From positions 1,550,001 through 1,614,000 of the forward strand of contig NZ_JAIMBW010000001.1 in assembly GCF_019195455.1 (NCBI RefSeq): a stretch of DNA of 64,000 bases. Reading direction: 5' to 3'. The stretch is from Gymnodinialimonas phycosphaerae (GTDB lineage Bacteria; Pseudomonadota; Alphaproteobacteria; Rhodobacterales; Rhodobacteraceae). The notes under the pieces were generated by a model. That model made no database searches. It had not been told where the DNA came from and saw nothing but the letters and a program-made list of their open reading frames with translations. This document shows positions 1 to 10,081 of this stretch, one piece after another; the stretch's first letter is position 1, and every line of letters begins with the position of its first letter. A program made the translations under genes and the position numbers.

Positions 1-202
1 ACAGGGGATGGATCATGCAGGCACCCGTTTCCGGCAACACCTGCAAGATCATCGCTTCGCGTGCGACCACCGGCAGAGCGCCAGTATTGCCAGGCATCGC
101 CCAAAGGACTGACGATTGCGCTGTGGCGGGCGAGGGCGTCGTGGCCGCAAGGCCGCTGAAGGCCATTGCCGCGAGGGCGAAAGTCGGCACAAACGATTTC
201 AT
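1..202 (-). CDS. Partial secreted hypothetical protein (runs off the window)
   Basis: A reading frame opens with ATG at 202 and stays open for 67 codons to the window edge. The first ~28 residues look like a signal peptide: MKSF, then a hydrophobic alanine-rich stretch ending in ATAQ. The rest contains a single cysteine. The ATG overlaps the stop of the preceding gene in an ATGA, so the two are probably translationally coupled. I do not recognise the family, and the C-terminus lies outside the window. Confidence 0.5.
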   Translation of the reverse strand, partial: MKSFVPTFALAAMAFSGLAATTPSPATAQSSVLWAMPGNTGALPVVAREAMILQVLPETGACMIHPL

Positions 203-528
203 CGCCCCACCTCCAGCGGAAAGAGGCGGCAGCAATCGCGACCCAGGGCGACTAGGCCCAAGTTGGCGGGACCTGCGATGACCATGCCGGTTTGAAAGGG
301 GGCGGCCGGATCGTCAGTCGCGCCAGCGGCTTGCACCGCAACCGTTGCAAGAATACCGGGCAACCAGGGGCCCACGCTCCGCGCGGGCAGGTTTTGCACA
401 TGCTCAGGCACGATCACCCCGGTGAGGGCATAGCCCGGACAGTCCGCCGCAAAGCATGCCTGCGCGGCGGTGGGGGCAAGAAGCGGCAGCGCGAGGGCCA
501 GCGTGAGAATGGAAAATGTCTTGGTCAT
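199..528 (-). CDS. Small secreted cysteine-containing protein, unknown function
   Basis: 109 residues from an ATG at 528. A strong Shine-Dalgarno (AAGGAGG) sits 6 bases upstream; the TTG one codon earlier is less likely. The N-terminus is a clear signal peptide (MTKTF, a leucine/alanine-rich core, cleavage near AQA-CF). Mature cysteines include one just after cleavage and a CC pair near the C-terminus. Its stop overlaps the start of the next secreted ORF in ATGA, so the two probably form a small exported pair. It follows murD on the same strand after a 145-base gap, where ftsW/murG would be expected in many dcw clusters. No family recognised. Confidence 0.6.
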   Translation of the reverse strand: MTKTFSILTLALALPLLAPTAAQACFAADCPGYALTGVIVPEHVQNLPARSVGPWLPGILATVAVQAAGATDDPAAPFQTGMVIAGPANLGLVALGRDCCRLFPLEVGR

Positions 529-673
529 CAAAGCCTCCTTTCGAGAGGGAAATAAGGACCCGGGCTGAAATGAGTTTGAACGGGGCGCCCGGAATGACCT
601 CAGGACACCACGAATAGGGGCGAGGTCCCATGGGGGAGACTCCCCATATGACAGGGCAGCGCCTGCCGCGTCT

Positions 674-2068
674 TCAGGCTTTGAGCGCTTCGACCTGTGC
701 GATGAAGTCCGCGCCGCGTCCCTCGAAACTGTCGTATTGGTCGAAACTGGCCGCCGCAGGGGCCAGCAGCACCGTATCGCCGGGCTGCGCGTCGGCGCTT
801 GCGCGGGCCACGGCGGTCGCCATATCGCCGCAGACCTCCACTGGGATATCGCCCAGATGGAGCGCGAAGGCTTCGGCTTCGCGGCCTATCACGTAGGCCT
901 TGGCGACGTTGCCCGCCGCTTCCCACAGCGCCTCCAGGCCGCCGTCCTTTTCCAGCCCGCCGCAGATCCAGCGGATGTGTTTGAACGCACCAAGGGCCTT
1001 CACCGCCGCATCCACATTGGTGGCCTTGCTGTCGTTGACGTAGAAGACGCCGTTGATTTCGGCCACCCGCTGAGAGCGGTGGGGGAGCCCTTCGAAGGTG
1101 CCGAACGCGGCCTCGATCACGCGCGGCGCAAGGCCCAACGCGCGGCAGACACCATAGGCGCAGGCGGCGTTCTGATGGTTATGGGCCCCCGGCAAACCGG
1201 GCACGGCACGCAGGTCGATGGAGGCCGCTTGCCGGCCCTTGCGAAACTCGCTCAGCCAGCCCTTGCGGGTGCTGATGTCCCACCCCGGGCCGCTCAACTT
1301 GCCCGAGGAGACGCGGATCAGGCGGCCATCCTCCAGCCCTTCGACCATCTGCCCGGCCAGGTACTGGCCCTCCACCTCATCGACGCCGATCACCGCCCGC
1401 TCCGGTCCGCCTTCCGCAAACAGGCGCCGTTTAGCCGCGAAATATCCACCCATCCCGCCGTGGCGATCCAGATGGTCGGGGGAAAGGTTGGTGAAAACAG
1501 CAATATCAGGGGTCAGCGCACGGGCGAGTTCCGTCTGGTAGGACGACAGTTCCAGCACCACGACCTCGCCGTCGATGGGCGGCTCGATGTCCAGGACCCC
1601 GCGCCCGATGTTGCCCGCCAGCTGCACCGGTGTGCCCGCTTCTTGCAAGATATGGGCGATCAAGGCCGAGGTCGTCGATTTCCCGTTCGATCCAGTCACC
1701 GCCACGACACGCGGCGGCGTGTCGTGAAACGCCCAATCCCCCTGCCCCAAGGACCTGAAGAACAGGCCCACGTCGTTGTCCACGGGCACGCCTGCTGCAT
1801 AAGCCGCCGCAATCGCGCGGTGTGGCGCAGGATAAAGGTGCGGAATGCCCGGCGAGGTGACCAAGCAGGCCACGCCCTCCAGCCCGTCGCGCACGGGATC
1901 GTGGATCACGAACCCTTCGGCCGAGGCGCGCGCACGCCCGGCCTCACCGTCGTCCCAGCATAGCGCATCGGCACCGCCCGCGCGCAGCGCCCGTGCCGCG
2001 GCCAGCCCCGAGCGCCCAAGCCCCAGCACCGCAACCTTGCGCCCTTCAAAGCCAACCACAGGTATCAT
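674..2068 (-). CDS. murD: UDP-N-acetylmuramoyl-L-alanine--D-glutamate ligase
   Basis: 464 residues, typical for MurD. The enzyme adds D-glutamate to UDP-MurNAc-L-Ala in the cytoplasm, using ATP. The N-terminal domain has a glycine-rich nucleotide-like loop (VLGLGRSG, ~15-21). The Mur ligase P-loop GSNGKST is at ~126-132, and NDSKATN marks the C-terminal domain. The ATG at 2068 overlaps the stop of the 97-residue unknown gene (ATGA), so it is the last of the tightly coupled murE-murF-mraY-unknown-murD run. No ftsW, murG or murC follows within the window. Confidence 0.97.
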   Translation of the reverse strand: MIPVVGFEGRKVAVLGLGRSGLAAARALRAGGADALCWDDGEAGRARASAEGFVIHDPVRDGLEGVACLVTSPGIPHLYPAPHRAIAAAYAAGVPVDNDVGLFFRSLGQGDWAFHDTPPRVVAVTGSNGKSTTSALIAHILQEAGTPVQLAGNIGRGVLDIEPPIDGEVVVLELSSYQTELARALTPDIAVFTNLSPDHLDRHGGMGGYFAAKRRLFAEGGPERAVIGVDEVEGQYLAGQMVEGLEDGRLIRVSSGKLSGPGWDISTRKGWLSEFRKGRQAASIDLRAVPGLPGAHNHQNAACAYGVCRALGLAPRVIEAAFGTFEGLPHRSQRVAEINGVFYVNDSKATNVDAAVKALGAFKHIRWICGGLEKDGGLEALWEAAGNVAKAYVIGREAEAFALHLGDIPVEVCGDMATAVARASADAQPGDTVLLAPAAASFDQYDSFEGRGADFIAQVEALKA

Positions 2069-2358
2069 TGCTCTTGCTCCTTGACCAACCGGCTGCCCGC
2101 TACATACCGCCCATTCACGCGCAACTCGATCTGCACGAAAAGAATCGCCAGAATGCGCACGTCGATGTTCAGCGGACCCGAGGGCCCATCAACCGTGACT
2201 TCGATCAATGGATGTTCTTCCGTCAAGGACAGCTTTTGATCGCTTTGCGCGACCTCGACGTCGTCGACCTGCACCGCACACCCCTTGAACCAATGGTTGA
2301 TGACCTCAATCCGCCGCCCGTCAACCTCGGCCGAGACCCGGCGCACAAACGGGTTCAT
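2065..2358 (-). CDS. 97-residue unknown protein embedded between mraY and murD
   Basis: The frame starts with ATG at 2358, overlapping the mraY stop as ATGA, and ends with TGA overlapping the murD ATG, again as ATGA. Both junctions are therefore four-base coupled overlaps. The product begins MNPFVRR and ends [10 protein letters not shown]. It is mixed alpha/beta in character, with several VD/EV beta-like strands, one cysteine, and no signal peptide or membrane segment. The frame extends further upstream (to 2442) inside mraY, but the coupled ATG is the natural start. I do not recognise a family. Its position implies synthesis in step with lipid I formation and MurD, but any role in wall synthesis is inference. 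Confidence 0.72.
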   Translation of the reverse strand: MNPFVRRVSAEVDGRRIEVINHWFKGCAVQVDDVEVAQSDQKLSLTEEHPLIEVTVDGPSGPLNIDVRILAILFVQIELRVNGRYVAGSRLVKEQEQ

Positions 2359-3440
2359 CGCAGCTTCAGCGTCGCCAATCCGATCAAGGCAAGGATCAGC
2401 GAAATGATCCAGAAGCGGATCACGATTTGCGGCTCCGCCCATCCCTGCTTCTCGAAATGGTGGTGTATGGGGGCCATCAGGAACACGCGCTTGCCGGTCG
2501 CCTTGAAGTAAAGCACCTGCACGATCACGCTGACCGCCTCTGCCACGAAAAGCCCGCCGACAATGGCCAAGACGATCTCATGCTTGGTGCACACGGCAAT
2601 CGCGCCAAGCGCCCCGCCGAGGGCCAGTGAGCCCGTGTCACCCATGAAAACGGCAGCAGGCGGCGCATTATACCACAAAAACCCAAGACCACCGCCGATT
2701 AGCCCGGCGGTGAAAATCAGCAATTCGCCCGTTCCGGGCACATAATGCACGTCCAGATATTCGGTGAAATCCACACGGCCCACTGCATAGGCGATCACCC
2801 CAAGGGTGCCCGCCGCGATCATCACCGGCATGATGGCAAGGCCATCGAGGCCATCGGTCAGGTTCACCGCATTGGCCGAGCCCACGATCACGATCATCAC
2901 AAAGGGCAGATACATCCAGCCCATGTTCAGCAAGACGTCCTTGAACACCGGCATTGCCAGTTGGTTGGACAGCTCTTCCGGGTGCAATTGCGCCGCCACA
3001 ATCCCGGCCGCCAATGCGATCGCAAACCCCACCGCCAACCGCACCTTGCCCGAGACACCGGCACTGGTGTTGCGGCTGACCTTGGCCCAGTCATCGGCAA
3101 AACCGATAAGGCCGAAGCACACAGTGACGCCCAGAACGAGCCAGACATAAGGGTTGTCGAGGCGCGCCCACATCAGCGTCGACAGGCTGAGGGCCGCCAG
3201 AATCAGAAGCCCCCCCATTGTCGGCGTGCCGGCCTTCGTTTCCAGGTGGCTCGCGGGGCCATCCTCGCGGATCGGTTGGCCGTCCTTGTACTTGCGGCGC
3301 AGGGCATTGATCAGGGGGCGACCGAAGATGAAGCCGAAGACCAGCGCCGTGAAAAAGGCGCCCCCGGCGCGAAAAGTGATATATCGGAACAGGTTGAAGA
3401 CGTCGCCGCCGTCGGACAGTTCACTTAGCCAAAACAACAT
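2355..3440 (-). CDS. mraY: Phospho-N-acetylmuramoyl-pentapeptide transferase (lipid I synthase)
   Basis: 361 residues, the usual MraY length, with about ten hydrophobic membrane segments. It transfers phospho-MurNAc-pentapeptide to undecaprenyl phosphate at the inner membrane. Family motifs are present: GTPTMGG at ~71-77, FADDWAK at ~114-120, NLTDGLDG in the middle, and HHHFEKQGW near the C-terminus. It starts 12 bases after murF and overlaps the next small gene by four bases. Confidence 0.97.
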   Translation of the reverse strand: MLFWLSELSDGGDVFNLFRYITFRAGGAFFTALVFGFIFGRPLINALRRKYKDGQPIREDGPASHLETKAGTPTMGGLLILAALSLSTLMWARLDNPYVWLVLGVTVCFGLIGFADDWAKVSRNTSAGVSGKVRLAVGFAIALAAGIVAAQLHPEELSNQLAMPVFKDVLLNMGWMYLPFVMIVIVGSANAVNLTDGLDGLAIMPVMIAAGTLGVIAYAVGRVDFTEYLDVHYVPGTGELLIFTAGLIGGGLGFLWYNAPPAAVFMGDTGSLALGGALGAIAVCTKHEIVLAIVGGLFVAEAVSVIVQVLYFKATGKRVFLMAPIHHHFEKQGWAEPQIVIRFWIISLILALIGLATLKLR

Positions 3441-3452
3441 GTAGCTGTCACC

Positions 3453-4862
3453 TCACCCTTCACCCTCAAGCGATTGCCCCAGTTTCCGCAGGGCGTCAAC
3501 CACAAGGGACACGCGAGAGCCCTTAGAGCCCTTTACCAGAACCACGTCACCGGGCCTGAGCGTGCGTGGAACGGCGCGGCACAGATCCTGCGCCGCGGCC
3601 TCGTGGAGGCCCCGCTTTGCGCCGGGCAAGGCAGCTTGCAAATGCGCCATCAGGGGCCCGCAGGTATGGATCACGTCCACCGCCTCGATCGACGCCAGCG
3701 CGGCGACATCGGCGTGCATCTGCGCAGCGTCCTCGCCCAACTCCAGCATGTCGCCTAGAATCGCGATACGGCGCCCGCCGCGCGTGGGCGTGGTGGCGGC
3801 CAGCACCTCCAACCCCGAGGTGAGCGACGCGGGATTGGCATTGAACGCATCATCGATCAGTTCGATCGCGATGTCGTCGGTTTGGCTCAACTGAATGCGT
3901 TCGCGTTGCCCCCGGCCTGCAACGGGTTGCCAATGCGCCAACGCCATGGCCGCTTGCGTCGTATCCGCGCCCGAGGCCGCCACGGCGCACAGAACGCCGA
4001 CTGCGTTAGCCGCGTAGTGACGGCCCGAAACCGACAGCTTCGCCAGGCGCCCGCCTTCCTCCGTGGCGATCCGCATCACGGTGCTGTCTTCGCTCAGCAT
4101 GACGTCAGTCAGGCGCAGGTCAGCGCCCTCAGTCTCGCCAAAAGTGATCACTTCGGCGGCGTGGGCCTTCGCCTTGTCGATCAGGATCTGCGCCGTGCCG
4201 ACGTCCAGCGGCACGATTGCAACGCCGTCGGGCTCCAACCCCTCAAAAAGGCTCGCTTTCTCTTCGGCGATGCCCTCGATACGACCAAAAGCCTCCAGAT
4301 GGGCGGGGGCGATTGTGGTGATCAACGCCACATGGGGCCGCGCCATTCGGGTCAGCGGGGCGATCTCTCCGGGGTTGCTCATGCCGATTTCGATCACCGC
4401 GTAGTCGGTGTCGGCGGGCATGCGGGCCAGCGTCAGGGGCACCCCCCAGTGGTTGTTGTACGAGGCGACTGCGGCATGAATCTTTCCCTGCCCGCTCAGC
4501 GCTTGTTTCAGCATTTCCTTGGCGGTGGTCTTCCCGACGGAACCGGTGATCGCGATCACACGGGCATTCGTGCGGGCGCGGGCTGCTTGACCGAGGCGCT
4601 CCAATGCGGGCAGTACGTCGTCCACGACCAGGCATCTGTCCGGATTCACGCCGTCGGGAATATGGTTAACCAACGCGGCGCAGGCGCCTGCTTCCAGCGC
4701 TTGGGCCACGAATTCGTGGCCATCGCGCGCGGCAGCCAGCGCCACGAACAGATCGCCCGGCTCAATCGTGCGGGTGTCGATGGAAACGCCGCTGGCCTGC
4801 CACGTCCCGCGCGCCGTGCCGCCCGTGGCCTCGGCGGCACTTTCAGCGGTCCACAAGGTCAT
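3453..4862 (-). CDS. murF: UDP-N-acetylmuramoyl-tripeptide--D-alanyl-D-alanine ligase
   Basis: 469 residues. It adds D-Ala-D-Ala to the UDP-MurNAc tripeptide. The Mur ligase P-loop GSVGKTT is at ~107-113, followed by the central-domain NNHWGVPLT motif and DAFNANP in the C-terminal half, all characteristic of MurF. The start overlaps the murE stop in ATGA, giving coupled translation within the dcw cluster. Confidence 0.97.
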   Translation of the reverse strand: MTLWTAESAAEATGGTARGTWQASGVSIDTRTIEPGDLFVALAAARDGHEFVAQALEAGACAALVNHIPDGVNPDRCLVVDDVLPALERLGQAARARTNARVIAITGSVGKTTAKEMLKQALSGQGKIHAAVASYNNHWGVPLTLARMPADTDYAVIEIGMSNPGEIAPLTRMARPHVALITTIAPAHLEAFGRIEGIAEEKASLFEGLEPDGVAIVPLDVGTAQILIDKAKAHAAEVITFGETEGADLRLTDVMLSEDSTVMRIATEEGGRLAKLSVSGRHYAANAVGVLCAVAASGADTTQAAMALAHWQPVAGRGQRERIQLSQTDDIAIELIDDAFNANPASLTSGLEVLAATTPTRGGRRIAILGDMLELGEDAAQMHADVAALASIEAVDVIHTCGPLMAHLQAALPGAKRGLHEAAAQDLCRAVPRTLRPGDVVLVKGSKGSRVSLVVDALRKLGQSLEGEG

Positions 4863-6334
4863 ATTGCGCCCTCCAAAGCCGCGACCGCGACCGAGGCCTG
4901 CTCGACATCGTCGAACGGGTAAATCACATCACCCACCTGCTGCCCCGTCTCATGCCCTTTTCCCGCGATCAGCAACGCGTCACCGGGTTCCAGCATGTCG
5001 ACGCCGCGCAAAATCGCCTCGGCGCGATCCGCAACCTCAGTGGCCTCGGGGCACCCCGCCAACACGGCGGCGCGGATGCTTGCCGGATCCTCGCTGCGCG
5101 GGTTGTCATCTGTCACAAATGCGACATCCGCATAGGCCGCTGCAGCAGCCCCCATCAGCGGACGCTTGCCGGTGTCGCGGTCGCCGCCCGCCCCGAAAAC
5201 AACGACCAAACGGCCCAACACATGGGGTCGCAGCGCCTTCAGCGCCACTTCAAGGCTATCGGGCGTATGCGAATAATCGACATATATCGGCGCACCGTGG
5301 CTGCGCCGGGCGGCCAGCTCCATCCGGCCGCGCACGCCGGTCATTTTCGGCAGAACCGCAAAGACATCTTCGGGGTTTTCACCGCCCGCGATCACCAAAC
5401 CGGCAGCGGTCAGCACGTTCATTGCCTGAAACGCACCGATCAGATCGAGCCGCACCTGACGACCCTCCCCCTGCCAGCGGAACAGGACGTCTTGTCCCGT
5501 TTCATCAATCCGCCGCCCGGTGATCTTCAGCGCCGCATTGGCGTATTGCGCGACGCCCAACACCTCGATCCCGCGCGCCGCGCACGCTTCGGCCACGCGC
5601 GGGCCGTGTGCGTCATCCATGTTCACCACCGCCACGCCATCCTCGGGCAAGAGCCCGGTGAAAAGCCGCAGCTTGGCCTCGAAATAGGCCTCCATCGTGC
5701 CGTGATAATCGAGGTGGTCCTGCGTCAGATTGGTAAACGCCGCCGCCGCAAGGCGCACACCGTCCATCCGCTTCTGATCCAGGCCGTGGGACGAGGCCTC
5801 CATCGCCGCATGGGTCACGCCGGACGCGGCCATCTCGGCCAGCACGCCATGCAATGTCACCGGTTCCGGCGTTGTGTGCAGGCCCGGCGCAGCAAACGCG
5901 CCCTCCACGCCGGTGGTGCCGATATTCACTGCGGAGCGGCCCATGGCTTCCCAGATTTGCCGCGTGAAACTGGCGACCGAGGTCTTTCCGTTGGTCCCCG
6001 TCACGGCCACCATCGTTTCGGGCTGTGCGCCGAAGAAAAGTGCGGCCGCATGGGCCAAGGCTTCCGCCGCATCTTCTACAACAACCAAAGAAGCGTCCGA
6101 GGCGGCCAGTTCCGTCGCAGCAATCTCGGCGCCCTTGCGGTCTGTCAGGATCGCCCCTGCGCCCATGCGCAGGGCATATTGGATGAACTCTCCGCCATGG
6201 ACCTGCGACCCGGGCAATGCAGCGAACAACGTCCCTGCCACCACCTTCCGGCTATCCAGCGCAAGGCCGGACACCCCCACATCGCCCCCGGTCATGGGCG
6301 TCAGCCCCAGATCGGAAAGTCGTCTCTCAACCAT
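4859..6334 (-). CDS. murE: UDP-N-acetylmuramoyl-L-alanyl-D-glutamate--2,6-diaminopimelate ligase
   Basis: 491 residues. P-loop GTNGKT at ~113-118. The C-terminal region contains DDNPR; the DNPR signature is established for enzymes that select meso-diaminopimelate rather than lysine, which predicts A1-gamma peptidoglycan as expected of a Gram-negative. The gene sits 12 bases downstream of ftsI and overlaps murF by four bases. Confidence 0.97.
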   Translation of the reverse strand: MVERRLSDLGLTPMTGGDVGVSGLALDSRKVVAGTLFAALPGSQVHGGEFIQYALRMGAGAILTDRKGAEIAATELAASDASLVVVEDAAEALAHAAALFFGAQPETMVAVTGTNGKTSVASFTRQIWEAMGRSAVNIGTTGVEGAFAAPGLHTTPEPVTLHGVLAEMAASGVTHAAMEASSHGLDQKRMDGVRLAAAAFTNLTQDHLDYHGTMEAYFEAKLRLFTGLLPEDGVAVVNMDDAHGPRVAEACAARGIEVLGVAQYANAALKITGRRIDETGQDVLFRWQGEGRQVRLDLIGAFQAMNVLTAAGLVIAGGENPEDVFAVLPKMTGVRGRMELAARRSHGAPIYVDYSHTPDSLEVALKALRPHVLGRLVVVFGAGGDRDTGKRPLMGAAAAAYADVAFVTDDNPRSEDPASIRAAVLAGCPEATEVADRAEAILRGVDMLEPGDALLIAGKGHETGQQVGDVIYPFDDVEQASVAVAALEGAI

Positions 6335-6346
6335 TCGCCCGCCCCC

Positions 6347-8128
6347 TCAGTTCGAGGAGTTGGATAGCTGCAAACCGAGGGGATGTTCAACGTCTGGTCG
6401 CAGGCCCAGAAGCGGCGCGGTGCGGCGGATGATTTCGGCCGCAAAGGGCACCGCCGTCCAACCCGCCGTGCGGCGTGGTTGGTTGCCCGACGGATCGGCC
6501 GCCTCTTGTAGCGTCACGATCAGCACGTATTGCGGGTCCGTCATCGGAAAGGCGCTGGCGAAGGTGTTCAGGTTGCGGTCGTCATAATAGCCGCCTTGCG
6601 GGCGTGGCAGGTCGGCGGTGCCGGTCTTGCCGCCGACGTGGTAGCCTTCGACCTCGCCGAAACTGGCGGTGCCGTCGGTCACGACCGAGCGTAGCATCGT
6701 GTTGATGATCCGGCTCGTCCCTTCCGATATCACGCGGGGCCCGTTTTGCGGTGTCTCTCGGCGGATCAGCGTCGGCTCGATCGTCGTGCCACCGTTGACG
6801 ATGGTCGAATAGGCCGCCGCCAGATGCAGGGGCGATGTGGACACGCCGTGGCCGTAGGAAATCGTCATCGTCGCCAACTCCCCCCAGCGCGGCGGCAGCA
6901 GGGGGCGCGCCGAGCCCGCCTCGACCAGTTCCACCGGCGTCGGCTCCAACAGACCCAGCTGATCCAGGAAGTCGCGCTGCCGTTCGCCCCCGATCACCCG
7001 CGCCATGCGCGCCGTGCCGATGTTGGACGAATGAACCAGCACGTCCGTCACGCTCTGCTCGGGGCCATAGTTGGAAAAGTCGCGAATTGCGAAATCGGCC
7101 ATACGCAAGGGGCCTGTTGTGTCGATCATGTCGAAGGGGCTGTAGAGGTTCAGCTCTAATGCCTGTGCAATGGTGAAGGTCTTGAAAACACTTCCCAATT
7201 CGTAGACGCCCTGCACGGCCCTGTTGAACAGCGGGCTGTCGGCCTGATCCCCTTCCAGCAGCGGACGGGGCCGCGCGTTGGGGTCGAAATCGGGCAAGCT
7301 GGCCATCGAGATGACCTCGCCCGTGTGCACATCCATCAAGACTGCGGCCGCGCCCCGCGCGCCCATCAAGGACATGGAACCCGCCAGTACTTCTTCCACC
7401 GCGGCCTGCACCGTCAGGTCCAGCGACAACATCAGCGGATCGACGCGGGAGGGGTCGCGCAATTCCTCGTCGAACCGCGCCTCGACGCCCGCGATACCGA
7501 TGACTTCCGCCGCATTCACCGCCTCTTCGCCGAAGCTGGCGCCACCCAGGATATGCGCGGCGATGGAGCCGTTGGGATAAAGACGCATCTCGCGCGGGCC
7601 GAACAGGAGGCCCGGTTCACCAAGGTCGTGAACCATTTGCTCCTGCTCGGGCGAAATGTAGCGCCTCAGCCACAGAAACCGCGACCCGCTGGTGAAGCGG
7701 CGATGCAGGTCATCGGCGTCCATCTCGGGGAAGATCGCCGCGAGGCCTTCGGCGGCGGCGCGCGGATAGACCAGGTCTTGGGGGTGGGCGTAAAGTGCGT
7801 TGGTGGCGAAATTCGTCGCCAGGATGCGCCCATGCCGGTCGGTGATATCGGCGCGCGTGTTCAGGATCGTCGGCTCTTGGGCGACGAGGCGCGGTTCGGT
7901 CGGGGCGGAGGTCGCCAGCGCCGCCATGCGGGTGCCCACGGCGCCAAACGCCAGAACGAAGCAGAGCGCGACCAGAAGCAGACGCGACTCTGCACGGATC
8001 CGCATCTTGTCGCGCACACCTTCATGGCGCAGACGCAGGTTCTCTTTCTCGACATTATCGGGGTTTTCGCCCCGGGCGCGGGCGTCAAGGATGCGGGTTA
8101 ATGGTCTTAACGGAATGCGCAGGCTCAT
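6347..8128 (-). CDS. ftsI: Peptidoglycan D,D-transpeptidase FtsI (PBP3)
   Basis: The chosen ATG at 8128 overlaps the ftsL stop (ATGA) and gives 593 residues; an upstream in-frame start at 8152 lies inside ftsL. There is a cytoplasmic basic N-terminus, one membrane anchor at ~50-72, a pedestal domain, then the transpeptidase domain with SVFK (serine ~313), SSN (~367) and KTG (~501). It cross-links septal peptidoglycan in the divisome together with FtsW, which is not in this window. Confidence 0.96.
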   Translation of the reverse strand: MSLRIPLRPLTRILDARARGENPDNVEKENLRLRHEGVRDKMRIRAESRLLLVALCFVLAFGAVGTRMAALATSAPTEPRLVAQEPTILNTRADITDRHGRILATNFATNALYAHPQDLVYPRAAAEGLAAIFPEMDADDLHRRFTSGSRFLWLRRYISPEQEQMVHDLGEPGLLFGPREMRLYPNGSIAAHILGGASFGEEAVNAAEVIGIAGVEARFDEELRDPSRVDPLMLSLDLTVQAAVEEVLAGSMSLMGARGAAAVLMDVHTGEVISMASLPDFDPNARPRPLLEGDQADSPLFNRAVQGVYELGSVFKTFTIAQALELNLYSPFDMIDTTGPLRMADFAIRDFSNYGPEQSVTDVLVHSSNIGTARMARVIGGERQRDFLDQLGLLEPTPVELVEAGSARPLLPPRWGELATMTISYGHGVSTSPLHLAAAYSTIVNGGTTIEPTLIRRETPQNGPRVISEGTSRIINTMLRSVVTDGTASFGEVEGYHVGGKTGTADLPRPQGGYYDDRNLNTFASAFPMTDPQYVLIVTLQEAADPSGNQPRRTAGWTAVPFAAEIIRRTAPLLGLRPDVEHPLGLQLSNSSN

Positions 8129-8484
8129 AGGGGCTCCACCTCTCCGTCCCACGCGGGCGTGGAGGAGTTTTCGAAGATGAACGCTTCCGCGTCATCGATG
8201 GGCGACGGGAACGGGATCTGCGCCACGTCGCCGAATTGGTCAGGGGTCAGCGGCAACAGGCCAAGACGCTCAAAGTTGAAATCCGCCAGCTCACGCAGGC
8301 GGTCCGGGCGGTTCAGATAGGCCCACTCCGCACGCAACACGCCAAGGCGCTCGTGCTCATGGGCGATCTGCTGATGCAGGCGGTTGACCTCGCGGTCGGC
8401 CATCTGAGTCTGTATCGTCTGATGATAGGCCCAGTAGCCCAGAACAACGACCAGAATGGCGGCAATCAACGTTGTGAAGCGCAT
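8125..8484 (-). CDS. ftsL: Cell division protein FtsL
   Basis: 119 residues: a short N-terminus, one membrane segment (LIAAILVVVLGYWAY), then a predicted periplasmic coiled coil (residues ~25-60, rich in E/R/H/L with heptad spacing) and a proline/acid-rich tail. Sequence conservation in FtsL is low; the call rests on this architecture and on its place between rsmH and ftsI. It starts two bases after the rsmH stop and overlaps ftsI by four bases. Confidence 0.85.
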   Translation of the reverse strand: MRFTTLIAAILVVVLGYWAYHQTIQTQMADREVNRLHQQIAHEHERLGVLRAEWAYLNRPDRLRELADFNFERLGLLPLTPDQFGDVAQIPFPSPIDDAEAFIFENSSTPAWDGEVEPL

Positions 8485-8486
8485 GG

Positions 8487-9467
8487 TTAAAGGCCCTCCA
8501 ACTGCGGCAACCCCAACACCTTTGGATCGACGGCTTGTGCGGGCGCGTCGGTGCGCGTGGCGATGCGCAACTTGGCCGAGCGTGCGCGGGTGTTTCGCGC
8601 GACCTCATCGGTATCTGGCGCAATCGCCTTGCGGGGCGTCAGGGTAAAGCCGGGTGTCTTGGCCTCGGCCTCGGGTTCATAGCGAGAGCCACCGCCCCCG
8701 GTGCTGGCGCGCTCGGCCATGAATTTCTTCACGATGCGATCTTCGCTGGAATGAAACGTAACCACCGCCAATTTGCCACCAGGCTTCAACGCACGCTCGG
8801 CGGCCATCAGCCCTTGGGCCAATTGGCCGAACTCATCATTCACGGCGATGCGAATGGCCTGGAAAGAGCGTGTCGCAGGGTGGCTTTGACCCGGCTTCTT
8901 GCGCGGCAAGCACTTTTCAATGATTCCAGCTAATTGTAGCGTAGAGTTAATGCGATGCTTTAACCTCTCCGCGACGATTGCCTTGGCGATCCGGCGGGAC
9001 GCGCGCTCTTCCCCATATTGAAACAGGATGTCGGCCAACAGCTTGTCCGGCGCGTCGTTTACCAGATCCTCAGCGGACACGCCGGTTTGGCCCATCCGCA
9101 TATCCAGCGGCCCGTCACGCATGAACGAGAATCCCCGTTCTGCGATATCAAGCTGCATGGAGGAAACGCCCAGATCAAGCGTCACGCCATCCAGCGGCTC
9201 TCCTGCCAGGACATCCAGATCAGAGAATGTCCCCTCTTCCAGACGTAGTTTACCAGCATAGGACCCGGCCCAATCTGCGGCCATCTCGAAGGCCATAGGA
9301 TCGCGATCCACCCCGATCACCGTATCCGCTCCTGCCTCAAGCAAGCCACGGGCGTATCCACCAGCGCCGAAGGTTCCGTCCAGCCATACGCCAGAAACTG
9401 GTGCCACTTCGCGCAGAATGGCGCCCAGAAGAACCGGGATGTGTGGCTGATCGCGGGCGTCTGTCAT
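8487..9467 (-). CDS. rsmH: 16S rRNA (cytosine-1402-N4)-methyltransferase
   Basis: 326 residues. The SAM-binding motif [11 protein letters not shown] is near the N-terminus (~30-40), followed by [15 protein letters not shown] and the C-terminal TFHSSEDR of the RsmH/MraW family. It methylates N4 of C1402 in the 16S rRNA decoding centre. The start overlaps the mraZ stop in ATGA, the usual mraZ-rsmH coupling. Confidence 0.97.
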   Translation of the reverse strand: MTDARDQPHIPVLLGAILREVAPVSGVWLDGTFGAGGYARGLLEAGADTVIGVDRDPMAFEMAADWAGSYAGKLRLEEGTFSDLDVLAGEPLDGVTLDLGVSSMQLDIAERGFSFMRDGPLDMRMGQTGVSAEDLVNDAPDKLLADILFQYGEERASRRIAKAIVAERLKHRINSTLQLAGIIEKCLPRKKPGQSHPATRSFQAIRIAVNDEFGQLAQGLMAAERALKPGGKLAVVTFHSSEDRIVKKFMAERASTGGGGSRYEPEAEAKTPGFTLTPRKAIAPDTDEVARNTRARSAKLRIATRTDAPAQAVDPKVLGLPQLEGL

Positions 9468-9994
9468 TCGGCATTGTCTGTGACCGGTGTGGATTTGGGC
9501 GTGTTCGCAAGCGACACGGGGTTGAAGAATTCCTTGCCCTCCGACAGTTTTGCCAGCATCGCGGCCAACTTGTCCTTGGAGGCCTCGCTATCGGCGGGCT
9601 TGAGGATGTGGAATTTGGTCCCCTTGCCCTGGAAGACCGCCTCGCCATCCAGCGCCAGCTTCTCGCGCGCCATGGCAGGCAGAACGAAGCGACCGGTGTC
9701 ATCGACCTGAACCTCATCGCAAAGCGAATAGAACAGGATTTCAAGGACTTCACGCTCTTCCTCGCCTTCCGGCATGGACTGGATGCGCCGATCGAGGGCG
9801 TCATAGGCATTGCCCGACAGGCACTCGACGAAGTCATTCATGGGGTTGCCGTAGGCGACGTAGAGGCGGGGCGCATCACCGGTCGCGCAGGACGCATCCT
9901 GGGCCTGCAAGGTGCGACGGAACTTAGCCGGGAGTGAAACCCGGCCCTTCCCATCAACCTTGCACACATTGGTGCCCTGAAACCTCGTGTCCAC
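9464..9994 (-). CDS. mraZ: Transcriptional regulator MraZ
   Basis: 176 residues with two tandem SpoVT-AbrB-like MraZ domains: the first contains [15 protein letters not shown] and the second [15 protein letters not shown]. The start is assigned to GTG at 9994 because GAGG lies 8 bases upstream and the protein then begins just before the conserved RFQGT; the TTG at 10030 would add 12 unconserved residues. MraZ is a DNA-binding repressor of its own dcw operon in Escherichia coli and is the first gene here. The C-terminus after ~155 is a variable acidic/serine-rich tail. Confidence 0.95.
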   Translation of the reverse strand: MDTRFQGTNVCKVDGKGRVSLPAKFRRTLQAQDASCATGDAPRLYVAYGNPMNDFVECLSGNAYDALDRRIQSMPEGEEEREVLEILFYSLCDEVQVDDTGRFVLPAMAREKLALDGEAVFQGKGTKFHILKPADSEASKDKLAAMLAKLSEGKEFFNPVSLANTPKSTPVTDNAE

Positions 9995-10081
9995 GCGTAC
10001 TGCCTCAAATTTGCCACAAACTGGCCGCAATCACTATTCCGCTCCTGTGCGCCTTTCGGCACGGGGGTCCGGAAATGGAAA

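Noticed and set aside
630..647. Hairpin after murD as an intrinsic terminator
   Set aside because: The 7-bp stem has a bulge and no U tract on the minus strand; too weak to call.
737..1963. Long plus-strand ORF of 408 codons opposite murD
   Set aside because: It is antisense to a fully conserved murD, has no ribosome site, and its composition is the histidine/arginine/glycine-rich type produced by reading GC-rich genes backwards.
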